DNA from: Pseudomonas sp. UBA4194
GTDB lineage: Bacteria > Pseudomonadota > Gammaproteobacteria > Pseudomonadales > Pseudomonadaceae
Reading direction: 5' to 3'
Assembly: GCF_002379585.1 (NCBI RefSeq)
Contig: NZ_DFUE01000016.1
Coordinates: forward strand, 68,316-132,315
DNA: 64,000 nt
Numbering within the stretch: the stretch's first letter is position 1; each line of letters begins with the position of its first letter. The translations under genes were made by a program, and so were the position numbers. The notes under the pieces are model-generated. The model was not told where the DNA came from. It ran no database searches and worked only from the letters and a program-made list of their open reading frames with translations. Of this stretch, positions 9,886-17,721 are shown piece by piece.

Positions 9886-10725
9886 TCACTGCGCGCCGAA
9901 CATGCCGGTCCAATAGATCCCGGCATCGCTTTTCGGGTCCACGGCATAGCCTGCGCCCAGCTCGCGGTACTGCGGATTCATCAGATTGGCACAATGGCCT
10001 GGGCTGGCCAGCCAGCCGTCCACCACCTTGCGCGGATCATCCTGCCCGGCGGCGATATTCTCGCCTATCGCCTGGCCGACGTAGCCGGCCAGCTCGGCGC
10101 GGTCGCCCGGGGTGTGGCCATCGCGGTCCTTGTGGTCGAAGAAATTCTGGTTGGCCATGGCCCGGCTGTGGCCTTCGGCGGCCGTCCCCAGCAGGGCATT
10201 CCAGGCCAGCGGCGTGGTCGCTGCGAACGCCTGGGCTCCGCATTGGTGGGGTTGGCTGCGGGCGCTGTTGACCATTTCCAGCAGGCGCTGACCTTCGGCC
10301 TGCCAGTCGCCCAGACGCGCGGTCATCAGCGGCCGCGCCAGCAGCACGCGCCAGTCGCGGCCTTCACGGCTGACGCCGATATCGACGAACTGGGGGTCGA
10401 GCACCACCTGGCAAAAGCTTTCACGCACGGCGGTCATGGCCGACGCCGCGTCGCGGGGGCCGGACAGGGTGATCGCCCGTACGCTGACCATGGGGTAGTT
10501 AGCCTGAGCGAGGGTTTGCTGCAGGTCACCGGCACGGCCGGCGGACTGGTTCAGCCGCGGATCGCTGGCCAGCGGCGGCAGCTCGGCGTAAGCCTGACCT
10601 TGGCAGCTTTGCATCTGGCCACGGTAGGCATTGATGGCCTGGACCAACTCAGGCGCGTCGGCAGCGTGGGCGTGGCTGGCCAGCATCAGGCTGGCGACAG
10701 CGACGGAGAACGACAGTGCACGCAT
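9886..10725 (-). CDS. Secreted CAP (SCP/PR1)-domain protein
   Basis: A 279-residue protein with a clear signal peptide (about 1-21, ending in SHAHA). The C-terminal half (about 150-279) is a CAP domain with LEMVNSARSQPHQC, HSRAMANQNFFDHKD, GENIAAGQ and GWLASPGHCANLMNP, including the conserved His and Glu of the family cavity. Bacterial CAP proteins are exported, with poorly known roles. The N-terminal part is unassigned. The gene ends three bases from the SafE-like gene (convergent), in the place where hemN stands in many pseudomonads. Confidence 0.85.
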   Translation of the reverse strand: MRALSFSVAVASLMLASHAHAADAPELVQAINAYRGQMQSCQGQAYAELPPLASDPRLNQSAGRAGDLQQTLAQANYPMVSVRAITLSGPRDAASAMTAVRESFCQVVLDPQFVDIGVSREGRDWRVLLARPLMTARLGDWQAEGQRLLEMVNSARSQPHQCGAQAFAATTPLAWNALLGTAAEGHSRAMANQNFFDHKDRDGHTPGDRAELAGYVGQAIGENIAAGQDDPRKVVDGWLASPGHCANLMNPQYRELGAGYAVDPKSDAGIYWTGMFGAQ

Positions 10726-10785
10726 GAAAGACTCCTGAAAACGTGGTGGTCTACATTAACTCACTGCATGAGCTCGGGTCATCGG

Positions 10786-10830
10786 TTGGCTCGGCCGGCC
10801 TCATCGCGGGCAGAGCCCGCTCCCACAGGG
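10786..10830. repeat. REP element upstream of gcd
   Basis: One copy of the same REP type as in the ccoH-ccoI gap, with the core catcgcgggcagagcccgct followed by cccacagg. It lies in the divergent region between the CAP gene and gcd, about 18 bp before the gcd start. Confidence 0.85.
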
Positions 10831-10847
10831 TTCTGCGCGCATACACC

Positions 10848-13229
10848 ATGATAAGAATCACAAGCATCGTCCTGGCGATTTTCGCCCTCGCCCTTCTCTG
10901 GATGGGCGGCACGCTGCTGGTCAGCGGCGGCTCGCCGGCCTATGCCGCCATCGGCGTCGGCGTGCTGCTCACCGCCGTTCTGCTGTTCCTGCGCAAACGC
11001 GCGGCCCTCACCGTGTACGCCCTGTTGATGTGGGCCATCCTGGCCTGGATCATCTACGAAGTGGGCTTCGATAAATGGCAGTGGATCCCTCGCGGCGATC
11101 TGTTCGCCCTGGTCGGCCTGTGGCTGGCCTTGCCGTGGATCGCAGGGCCGCTGAACCGTGCCAAGGGCAATGCCAGCCGCCGTTTCCACCCCTTTCTGGG
11201 CTCTACCGTGATTGCGATGATGGCCGTCGTGGTTGCGCTGATGTTCTACGACCCCTACCCCCAGGCCGGCAAACTGGCCAACACGGTGTCGGCGCCGGCC
11301 GCCGACGCGCCCGCCGACGATTGGGCCGCCTACGGTGGCACTCAGGCTGGCCAACGCTTCTCCAGCCTCAAGCAGATCGACGCTGGCAACGCCAGCAAAC
11401 TCAGCGTGGCCTGGGAATACCACACCGGCGATCTGCGCGACCCGGCCAAGGACGCCAGCGAATACACCTTCGAAGCGACGCCATTGAAGGTCAACGACCG
11501 GGTCTATCTGTGCACCGCACACAACGAGGTGCACGCGCTCAACCCGCAGACCGGCGAATTGGCCTGGAAGTACACGCCGGAAAAGAACCGCTCCTACCTG
11601 CAGCAGCACCAGACCTGCCGTGGTGTCAGCTACTACGCAGCGCCTATCGATGGCAGCGTTGCCCAGAACGATACGCCGGCCAGCCCGGCACTGTGCAGCA
11701 AGCGCATCATCACCGCCACGGCCGACGCTCGCCTGGTGGCGCTGGACGCCGACACCGGCAAAGCCTGCACCGGCTTCGGTGACAACGGCGTCGTCGACCT
11801 GAAGGCCAACATGGGTCAACTGCGCCCTCACGCCCTGATGCAGACAGCCGCACCGCTGGTGGCCGGCAACCTGATCGTGGTCGGTGGTTCGGTGATGGAC
11901 AACGGCTACAACGCCGGCAACCCGTCGGGTGTCATCCGCGCCTACGATGCGCTCAGCGGCAAGCTGGTGTGGAATTTCGATCCGGCCAACCCGGAGCAGA
12001 CCCAACCCATCGCCGCCGACCAGACCTACCCCCAGGACACCCCCGTGGCCTGGACCACCCTGAGCGCCGACCTGCAGAACGGTCTGGTCTACGTGCCCTT
12101 CGGCAATGCCTCGCCGGACGAGACCGGTTCGGGCCGGGACCCCAACAGCAACACCGAGAAATTCCGTGACGCCATCGTTGCCCTGGATCTACAGACCGGT
12201 GCATTCAAATGGCGATTCCAGAGTTCCTATAACGACCTGTGGGACCGCGACAACCCTTCGCAACCTTCGCTGCTGGACATCGGTACCGACGGCAATCGAC
12301 AGCCCGCGCTGGTACTGCCGACCAAGGTCGGTAACCTGTTCGTGCTCAATCGCCTGACCGGCGAGCCGATCACCCCCGTGCAGCAAGTGCCGGTGTCGAC
12401 CCAGGGTGGTGTGGCCGGTGAGCGCTTCTCGGCTTCGCAACCTGTGTCCACGTTGAACTTCATTCCGCAGCCGCTGAGCGAAGCGTCCATGTGGGGCCTG
12501 ACGCCTTTCGACCAGATGGCCTGCCGCATCGATTTCAACAGGCTGCGCTACGACGGCAATCCCTGGACACCTGCCACGGAAAGCGGCTCGCTGATCTTTC
12601 CCGGCAACATCGGTGCCTTCAACTGGGGCTCGGTGGCCGTCGATCCGCAGCGCCAGATTCTGATCGGTGCACCGGTACGCCTGGCTTATAAGTACAGGTT
12701 GATCAAACGCACGCCGGAAACCGCCGACAAGCGCCTGTTCAGCCAGGACGGCCAGCCCTACTGGAACGAGAACTTCCAGGGCGACTATGCCGTGCACATC
12801 CAGCAGTTTGCCTCCAACCTGGGCATTCCCTGCATCGCGCCGCCGTGGGGTCGCCTGGTGGGCGTGGACCTGAACACCGGCAAGACCGAATGGATGCGCC
12901 GGATCGGCACGACCAAGAATCTCAAGACCAGCTTCCTGCCGGGCCGTTTCCCGATCGGTTTCCCCATGGGCATGGTCGCCCACGGCGGGCCTTTGATCAC
13001 CGCCGGCGGCGTGGTCTTCCATGGCGCGACGGCGGACAACTTCATCCGTGCCTATGACGTCGACACCGGCGAGATTCTCTGGGAGAAAGAACTGCCGGCC
13101 GGAGCACAGGCTACGCCTTCGACCTACATGGGCAACGACGGCAAGCAATACGTCGTCATCGCCGCAGGCGGCCACGGCTCGCTGGGCACGACCCTGGGTG
13201 ACAGCGTCATCGCGTTCAGATTGCAGTAA
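10848..13229 (+). CDS. gcd: Membrane-bound PQQ-dependent glucose dehydrogenase
   Basis: A 793-residue quinoprotein that oxidises glucose to gluconolactone in the periplasm and passes electrons to ubiquinone. The first 150 residues hold five membrane helices typical of Gcd. The rest is an eight-bladed quinoprotein propeller with repeated blade motifs (for example ALNPQTGELAWKY, ALDLQTGAFKWRF, DVDTGEILWEKEL) and the DLWDRDNPSQPSL active-region segment. I chose the start at MIRITSIV, because upstream in-frame codons lie in the REP element. It is monocistronic, followed by a strong hairpin. Length is normal. Confidence 0.95.
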   Translation: MIRITSIVLAIFALALLWMGGTLLVSGGSPAYAAIGVGVLLTAVLLFLRKRAALTVYALLMWAILAWIIYEVGFDKWQWIPRGDLFALVGLWLALPWIAGPLNRAKGNASRRFHPFLGSTVIAMMAVVVALMFYDPYPQAGKLANTVSAPAADAPADDWAAYGGTQAGQRFSSLKQIDAGNASKLSVAWEYHTGDLRDPAKDASEYTFEATPLKVNDRVYLCTAHNEVHALNPQTGELAWKYTPEKNRSYLQQHQTCRGVSYYAAPIDGSVAQNDTPASPALCSKRIITATADARLVALDADTGKACTGFGDNGVVDLKANMGQLRPHALMQTAAPLVAGNLIVVGGSVMDNGYNAGNPSGVIRAYDALSGKLVWNFDPANPEQTQPIAADQTYPQDTPVAWTTLSADLQNGLVYVPFGNASPDETGSGRDPNSNTEKFRDAIVALDLQTGAFKWRFQSSYNDLWDRDNPSQPSLLDIGTDGNRQPALVLPTKVGNLFVLNRLTGEPITPVQQVPVSTQGGVAGERFSASQPVSTLNFIPQPLSEASMWGLTPFDQMACRIDFNRLRYDGNPWTPATESGSLIFPGNIGAFNWGSVAVDPQRQILIGAPVRLAYKYRLIKRTPETADKRLFSQDGQPYWNENFQGDYAVHIQQFASNLGIPCIAPPWGRLVGVDLNTGKTEWMRRIGTTKNLKTSFLPGRFPIGFPMGMVAHGGPLITAGGVVFHGATADNFIRAYDVDTGEILWEKELPAGAQATPSTYMGNDGKQYVVIAAGGHGSLGTTLGDSVIAFRLQ

Positions 13230-13235
13230 GCCAAT

Positions 13236-13271
13236 GCAGCGATTGTTGGCCCTGGCCACAATCGCTGCTTT
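13236..13271 (+). terminator. Rho-independent terminator after gcd
   Basis: An 11-bp perfect stem, GCAGCGATTGT with ACAATCGCTGC, spans 13236-13268 and is followed by a short TTT. It lies seven bases after the gcd stop. The U-tract is weak but the stem is strong. Confidence 0.75.
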
Positions 13272-13310
13272 ACTCACTTCAGCCCGATAACCCTTTTGCA
13301 GGAGTGCCCG

Positions 13311-14201
13311 ATGGAACGTCTGACCGCCAAGGATTTCTCCCCCGAGCTGCTCGAGCTCTACGATTTCTACGCACACGGCAAGATCAATCGCCGCGAGTTT
13401 CTCGACCGCGCGGCGCTGTTTACCTTCGGCGGCCTGACCGCCTCGGCGCTGCTGGCCAGCCTCAGCCCCAACTACGCCATGGCCCAGCAGATCGAGTTCA
13501 CCGACCCGGATATCCTCGCCGAGTATGTGACCTACCCCTCGCCCAACGGCCATGGCCAGGTCCGCGGTTACCTGGTGCGACCCACCAAGGTTGCCGGCAA
13601 GGTGCCGGGTGTTGTCGTGGTGCACGAAAACCGCGGCCTGAACCCCTACATCGAAGATGTGGCCCGGCGCGTGGCCAAAGCCGGCTACCTGGCCTTCGCA
13701 CCGGACGGGCTCAGTTCGGTCGGCGGCTACCCCGGCAACGACGACAAGGGCCGGGAATTGCAGGCCACCGTCGACCCGACCAAATTGATGAACGACTTTT
13801 TTGCCGCCATCGAGTGGTTGGGTAAACACCAGGCGAGCACCGGCAAGGTCGGCATCACCGGTTTCTGCTACGGCGGCGGTGTCTCCAACGCAGCGGCCGT
13901 GGCCTACCCGGAGCTGGCGTGCGCGGTGCCGTTCTACGGTCGCCAGGCCGACGCCAAGGATGTGCCTCAGATCAAGGCTCCGCTGCTGCTGCATTACGGC
14001 GAGCTGGATACCCGGGTCAACGAAGGGTGGCCGGCCTACGAGGCTGCACTGAAGGCGGCCGGCAAAACCTATGAGGCGTACATCTATCCAGGCGCCAATC
14101 ACGGCTTCCACAACGATTCCACCCCTCGCTACGACAAGGCAGCCGCCGACCTTGCCTGGGAGCGGACCCTGGGCTGGTTCAAGAAGTACCTCACGGTCTG
14201 A
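13311..14201 (+). CDS. Dienelactone hydrolase family protein, YghX-like, Tat-exported
   Basis: A 296-residue alpha/beta hydrolase very like E. coli YghX as I recall it. A twin-arginine signal is visible: NRREFLDRAA at about 26-35, a hydrophobic stretch and a likely cleavage after AMA (about 58). The catalytic residues of the dienelactone hydrolase family are present: Cys in GFCYGGG (about 186), an acid in GELDTR and His in GANHGFHND (about 263). Ribosome-binding site AGGAG lies about eight bases before the start. The physiological substrate is unknown. It stands alone between the gcd terminator and the methyltransferase gene. Confidence 0.87.
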   Translation: MERLTAKDFSPELLELYDFYAHGKINRREFLDRAALFTFGGLTASALLASLSPNYAMAQQIEFTDPDILAEYVTYPSPNGHGQVRGYLVRPTKVAGKVPGVVVVHENRGLNPYIEDVARRVAKAGYLAFAPDGLSSVGGYPGNDDKGRELQATVDPTKLMNDFFAAIEWLGKHQASTGKVGITGFCYGGGVSNAAAVAYPELACAVPFYGRQADAKDVPQIKAPLLLHYGELDTRVNEGWPAYEAALKAAGKTYEAYIYPGANHGFHNDSTPRYDKAAADLAWERTLGWFKKYLTV

Positions 14202-14213
14202 GCCCTGGCCACG

Positions 14214-14245
14214 GCGAGCGATCGGTTGCGGCGGTCGCCGTGCAT
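14214..14245. terminator. Hairpin after the YghX-like gene
   Basis: CACGGCGA and TCGCCGTG form an 8-bp stem around a 16-base loop a few bases downstream of the hydrolase stop. No U-tract follows, so it is at best a weak or factor-dependent terminator. Confidence 0.35.
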
Positions 14246-14328
14246 GGCACGAGCCGCCCAACGGCCATGCACCCAGGCCTGCCGCACTGACGTACAATGC
14301 CGGCCTTTCAAACGCCGCGACCCGCCCG

Positions 14329-15267
14329 ATGAACACCCAAGCTCTCGCTGTATTGCATCACCACCTGCTGACTGCCCTCGCCACCCCGCCCGCCGAAACC
14401 CGGCGTCTGTTCCACGGCCGTGGCCGACGCTGGCCAGGCCTGGAGCAACTGACGGTGGACTGGTTGCAGGGCGTGGTGCTGGTGTCGCTGTTCAAGGAAC
14501 CCCAGGCCGAGGAGCAGGCAACGCTGCGGCAATTGCTGGAGGACCTCGCTGCCAGCCCGACTTGGACACAAAGCGGTGCCACGGCCCTGGCCCTGCAACA
14601 CCGGTATCTGCCCGACAGTGACGTGCAGTGGCTAACCGGGGCGCCCGTGGAGCAGTGCACGCTGATCGAAAGCGGTTTGCGCTATCGCATCGATCTGGGC
14701 CGCAAGCAGAACAACGGGCTGTTCCTGGACATGCGCTACGGGCGCGACTGGGTGCGCGCCAATGCCCAGGGCAAACAGGTGTTGAATCTGTTTGCCTATA
14801 CCTGCGGCTTTTCCGTGGCGGCGATCGCGGGGGGTGCCGAGCATGTGGTGAACCTGGACATGTCCCGCGCAGCCCTCACCCGTGGACGGGAAAACCATCA
14901 TCTCAATGGCCACGATCTGGGCAAGGTCAGCTTTCTGGGGCACGACCTGTTCAAGTCGTGGGCCAAGGTGACGCGCAGCGGGCCTTATGACCTGGTGATC
15001 ATCGACCCGCCCTCGTTTCAGAAAGGCAGTTTTCTGCTGACCAAGGATTATCAGCGGGTGCTGCGGCGCCTGCCGGAGTTGCTGACGCCGCGTGGCGTGG
15101 TGCTGGCGTGCATGAACGATCCGGCCTTGGGCCCCGAGTACCTGGTCGAGGAGCTGCACCGCGAAGCACCTGGATTGCGCTTTGTCGAGCGGCTGGAAAA
15201 CCCGCCAGAGTTCGCTGATATCGACCCGCAGAGTGGTTTGAAGGCGTTGGTGTTTCACCGAGATTAA
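14329..15267 (+). CDS. Class I SAM-dependent methyltransferase, RlmI/RlmK-like
   Basis: A 312-residue methyltransferase of the RlmI-related group (Methyltrans_SAM family) that usually modifies 23S rRNA cytosines. The SAM site is NLFAYTCGFS (about 152-161), with NLDMSRAAL as the acidic loop, and the catalytic loop is DPPSFQKG (about 226-233). It lacks an N-terminal PUA domain and has a distinct 100-residue head, so it is not RlmI itself. The start MNTQAL gives the family's usual length. Substrate is inferred only. Confidence 0.8.
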   Translation: MNTQALAVLHHHLLTALATPPAETRRLFHGRGRRWPGLEQLTVDWLQGVVLVSLFKEPQAEEQATLRQLLEDLAASPTWTQSGATALALQHRYLPDSDVQWLTGAPVEQCTLIESGLRYRIDLGRKQNNGLFLDMRYGRDWVRANAQGKQVLNLFAYTCGFSVAAIAGGAEHVVNLDMSRAALTRGRENHHLNGHDLGKVSFLGHDLFKSWAKVTRSGPYDLVIIDPPSFQKGSFLLTKDYQRVLRRLPELLTPRGVVLACMNDPALGPEYLVEELHREAPGLRFVERLENPPEFADIDPQSGLKALVFHRD

Positions 15268-15309
15268 GGGCAGCGGGGTTGAGGGCAGCGGGGTTGTGGC
15301 AAGCAGGTC

Positions 15310-15346
15310 CGGCCCCTTCGCGGCTGCACGCCGCTCCTACGAAGAG
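15310..15346. repeat. REP element, second type
   Basis: A palindromic element with the core cttcgcggctgcacgccgctcctac, the same type as the copies near 22.6-22.9 kb and 32.15 kb. It lies between the methyltransferase and DUF1835 genes. The rest of the gap up to 15537 shows nothing else I recognise. Confidence 0.75.
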
Positions 15347-15537
15347 CGGCGGTGTGGCGGAAATTGTGGAGCGACCGGGCGCCCTTCTTGCCAGCGTCCC
15401 ATCACTGCACTTATAGTCCCCGCCAGGCGCTCTCCACGCCTCCATCCGCGGAAAGGGCTGCGCCCAGGACCTGGCAATGCACACTGTCTTCTACGACTCC
15501 CAACCTTCCAGCGGACAAGGTTTGCCAAGGAGCTCGT

Positions 15538-16752
15538 ATGTCCGCCACTGCCCTACCCTCGTCCCGTGATGGCCGTCTCAACCTCGAACAACAACGCAAA
15601 CGCGCGAAGGAATTGCTGCGTCACTTGAAAGCCCAGGCCACCGGCAGCGACCTGCCCACCCTGTCCGACGCCCAATGGCAAATCGCCAAGCAACTGGGCT
15701 TCAGCAGTTGGCCCAAGCTCAAGGCACACGTCGATGCCATCGACTTCGCCGCCCGCCATCCCGACTTCGCCCGCTGCGACGAACCCGGCACTGCGCACTG
15801 GCGCTGTGGCAACGACATCGCCCACAGTCTCAAGCTCGCCGGGTTCAAGGGCCGCTTCCATATGCTCGCGGATCCACTGTGTATGGGCCCGGTGCGTGAC
15901 CTGCCAGTGGCTGAATATTTGGCCGAGCGCAGTCAGTTCATCAGCCAGTCGTTCGGCTTGCCGCTGGCGGATATGCAGCGCCGGGCCTGGGAGGAGCACG
16001 CCGGGCTGGAAACCCTCAAAGATGGCACGCCCGTGGTCCTGTGGTGCGAAGCGGATGCCTATGACCAGCTGTTTCTGATCCGCGTGCTAGCAACCCTTCC
16101 AGCCGATGCCGATCATGTCGAGCTGATCCAGGTCGATCGCATTCCCGGGGTCGATCGCTTTATCGGTATCGGTCAGCTGGCGCCCGATGTACTGGCCTGG
16201 CTGTGGCCGCAACGCCGTCAGGTAACCCCCGCCGCCCTGGCGCTGGCGCGCCGCGCATGGGCCGCCTATTGCAGCGACTCGCCGCTAGCACTGGCCGAGA
16301 TTGCCCATGGCGTTAACCCCGAACTGCCGCTGCTGGCGCCTGCCCTCCTTCGTCAGTTGCAGGAACTGCCCGGCCTGAGCGATGGCTTGTCACTGACCGA
16401 ACGGCTGACTTTGCAGTGCCTGCAGGCATTTACGCAGGCCACGGGCGAACAGGTATTTTCCGAATTGATGAGCCGACGGGAGCCGTTGCCGTATCTGGGC
16501 GACATGATGTTTCGCGGGATCCTGCGGCCGCTGATCGATGGGCCCGAACCTTTGCTGAGCGAAAGTGGGTTGGATCTCGACTGGCCCAAGCGACCACTGC
16601 GACTGACTGAACTAGGTGAGCAGGTGCTGCGAGGCGCGGCGTACTGGCCCGATCACGGTGCGCCAGAGCGGTGGGTGGGAGGGGTGTGTATCCGAGGCGG
16701 GGAAGCGCATTGGGCGCTGGATGAAGGTTTGAGGGTGGTTTGGCGTAGTTGA
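15538..16752 (+). CDS. DUF1835 domain-containing protein
   Basis: A 404-residue soluble protein. An N-terminal part (about 15-60) with AKELLRHLKAQ and AKQLGFSSWPKLKAH resembles the ankyrin-like heads seen in such proteins. A DUF1835 domain (about 75-190) starts at LAGFKGRFHMLADPLCMGPV, a mid-region holds VVLWCEADAYDQLFLIRVLA and FIGIGQL, and the C-terminal half resembles DUF3658. DUF1835 proteins have no established function. The start is preceded by AAGGAGC at a good distance. It stands alone on its strand. Confidence 0.75.
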   Translation: MSATALPSSRDGRLNLEQQRKRAKELLRHLKAQATGSDLPTLSDAQWQIAKQLGFSSWPKLKAHVDAIDFAARHPDFARCDEPGTAHWRCGNDIAHSLKLAGFKGRFHMLADPLCMGPVRDLPVAEYLAERSQFISQSFGLPLADMQRRAWEEHAGLETLKDGTPVVLWCEADAYDQLFLIRVLATLPADADHVELIQVDRIPGVDRFIGIGQLAPDVLAWLWPQRRQVTPAALALARRAWAAYCSDSPLALAEIAHGVNPELPLLAPALLRQLQELPGLSDGLSLTERLTLQCLQAFTQATGEQVFSELMSRREPLPYLGDMMFRGILRPLIDGPEPLLSESGLDLDWPKRPLRLTELGEQVLRGAAYWPDHGAPERWVGGVCIRGGEAHWALDEGLRVVWRS

Positions 16753-16796
16753 TGGGGGTGGGCTTGGGGGCTGGTAGGTGGGGTCGGCTGGCTTGG

Positions 16797-17072
16797 GATC
16801 GGTGGTGAATGGTCCCCTCACCCCAGCCCTCTCCCTGAGGGAGAGGGAGCTAAAAGCGGATCGCCGATAGCCGCAACACCGCCGTACGGCTCCCTCTCCC
16901 TCAGGGAGAGGGGGCTAAAAGCGGATCGCCGATAGCCGCAACACCGCCGTACGGCTCCCTCTCCCTCAGGGAGAGGGCGCTAAAAGCGGATCGCCCATAG
17001 CCGCAACACCACCTTACGGCTCCCTCTCCCTCAGGGAGAGGGCTGGGGTGAGGGGACCATTCACCGCCGATC
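16797..17072. mobile_element. 276-bp inverted-repeat element with three 65-bp tandem units
   Basis: The outer 51 bases (16797-16847 and 17022-17072) are inverted repeats differing at about one position. Inside are three tandem 65-bp units (starting 16827, 16892, 16957), each made of the palindrome ccctctccctcagggagaggg plus 44 bases beginning with a variable doublet, then ctaaaagcggatcg and ending cgtacggct or cttacggct. The structure resembles a non-autonomous MITE or REP-like element that has grown by unit duplication. It holds no gene and fills the gap between the DUF1835 and SleB-type genes. Confidence 0.8.
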
Positions 17073-17094
17073 TCAAACCATCCCCAATCCCCCA

Positions 17095-17700
17095 TCAATC
17101 CCCCCGCGGCCGATAAAACTTGAACTCCGCCGTCTCCCCCGTCTTGATCAACGTTTTCACCCAACTGGGCGAAACATCACGGTCGTGAAAATAGAGCGCC
17201 CCCTGGGTCCGATCCTTGAGCTGCTGATTCAGCGCCCGGCGGGCGATTTCCTTGGACACCACGTAGCGATCCTCCTCCTGCACCTGATCGGCACGCCCAT
17301 CACACCACCAGGAAAACTGGCAGCTCTTGTGCTCCGAACCCTGTTTGACGACCCCGCAGATGGTGTCTGGAAAGCCGTTATGGCCGACCCGGTTGAGCAC
17401 CACTTCGGCCACGGCTTCCATATCCGCCGCAGCCCCGCCCTTGGCTTCCCAGTAGATGGTCCGGGACAGGCACGTCAGCGCATCGTCCACCGATTCCTTG
17501 CCGGCCGGATCGACCGCCTGCACTTCGGTCTTGGTGATGGTTTGCGCCTTGGCCACGGGAGAAGCCGTCTCGTTATTGGCTGCCTTTTCTTCCAGCACCT
17601 GGGCCTTGCTTTCCGCCTGCGCCGCAGCCGGTTCGATCGGCGCGGCCAGCAGGTTGAGTGGGAACACCGCAAAACATAGGGTCAGAGCGAGTGCACGCAT
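17095..17700 (-). CDS. SleB-type cell wall hydrolase (Hydrolase_2)
   Basis: A 201-residue exported protein with a signal peptide (about 1-20) and a low-complexity linker to about residue 70. The rest is the Hydrolase_2/SleB domain: CLSRTIYWEAKGG with the catalytic Glu, AVAEVVLNRVGHNGFPDTIC, and CQFSWWCDG. Such enzymes cut the glycan strand of peptidoglycan, as in spore cortex lysis by SleB. In Pseudomonas the role is probably wall turnover. It lies 21 bp after the amidase on the same strand and may share its transcript. Confidence 0.85.
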   Translation of the reverse strand: MRALALTLCFAVFPLNLLAAPIEPAAAQAESKAQVLEEKAANNETASPVAKAQTITKTEVQAVDPAGKESVDDALTCLSRTIYWEAKGGAAADMEAVAEVVLNRVGHNGFPDTICGVVKQGSEHKSCQFSWWCDGRADQVQEEDRYVVSKEIARRALNQQLKDRTQGALYFHDRDVSPSWVKTLIKTGETAEFKFYRPRGD

Positions 17701-17721
17701 GAGTAACCTGCTGGTTGGGCC

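Noticed and set aside
13234..13290. Tiny signal-peptide-like frame after gcd (18 codons)
   Set aside because: It coincides with a strong hairpin that explains the sequence as a terminator.
12189..14336. Long antisense frame across gcd and the YghX-like gene (715 codons)
   Set aside because: It spans two well-supported genes on the other strand and has the composition typical of GC-rich shadow frames.
16827..17042. Possible CRISPR array from the regular 21-bp palindromes with 44-bp gaps
   Set aside because: The 44-bp gaps are nearly identical to one another, there are no cas genes, and the whole lies within a larger inverted repeat.
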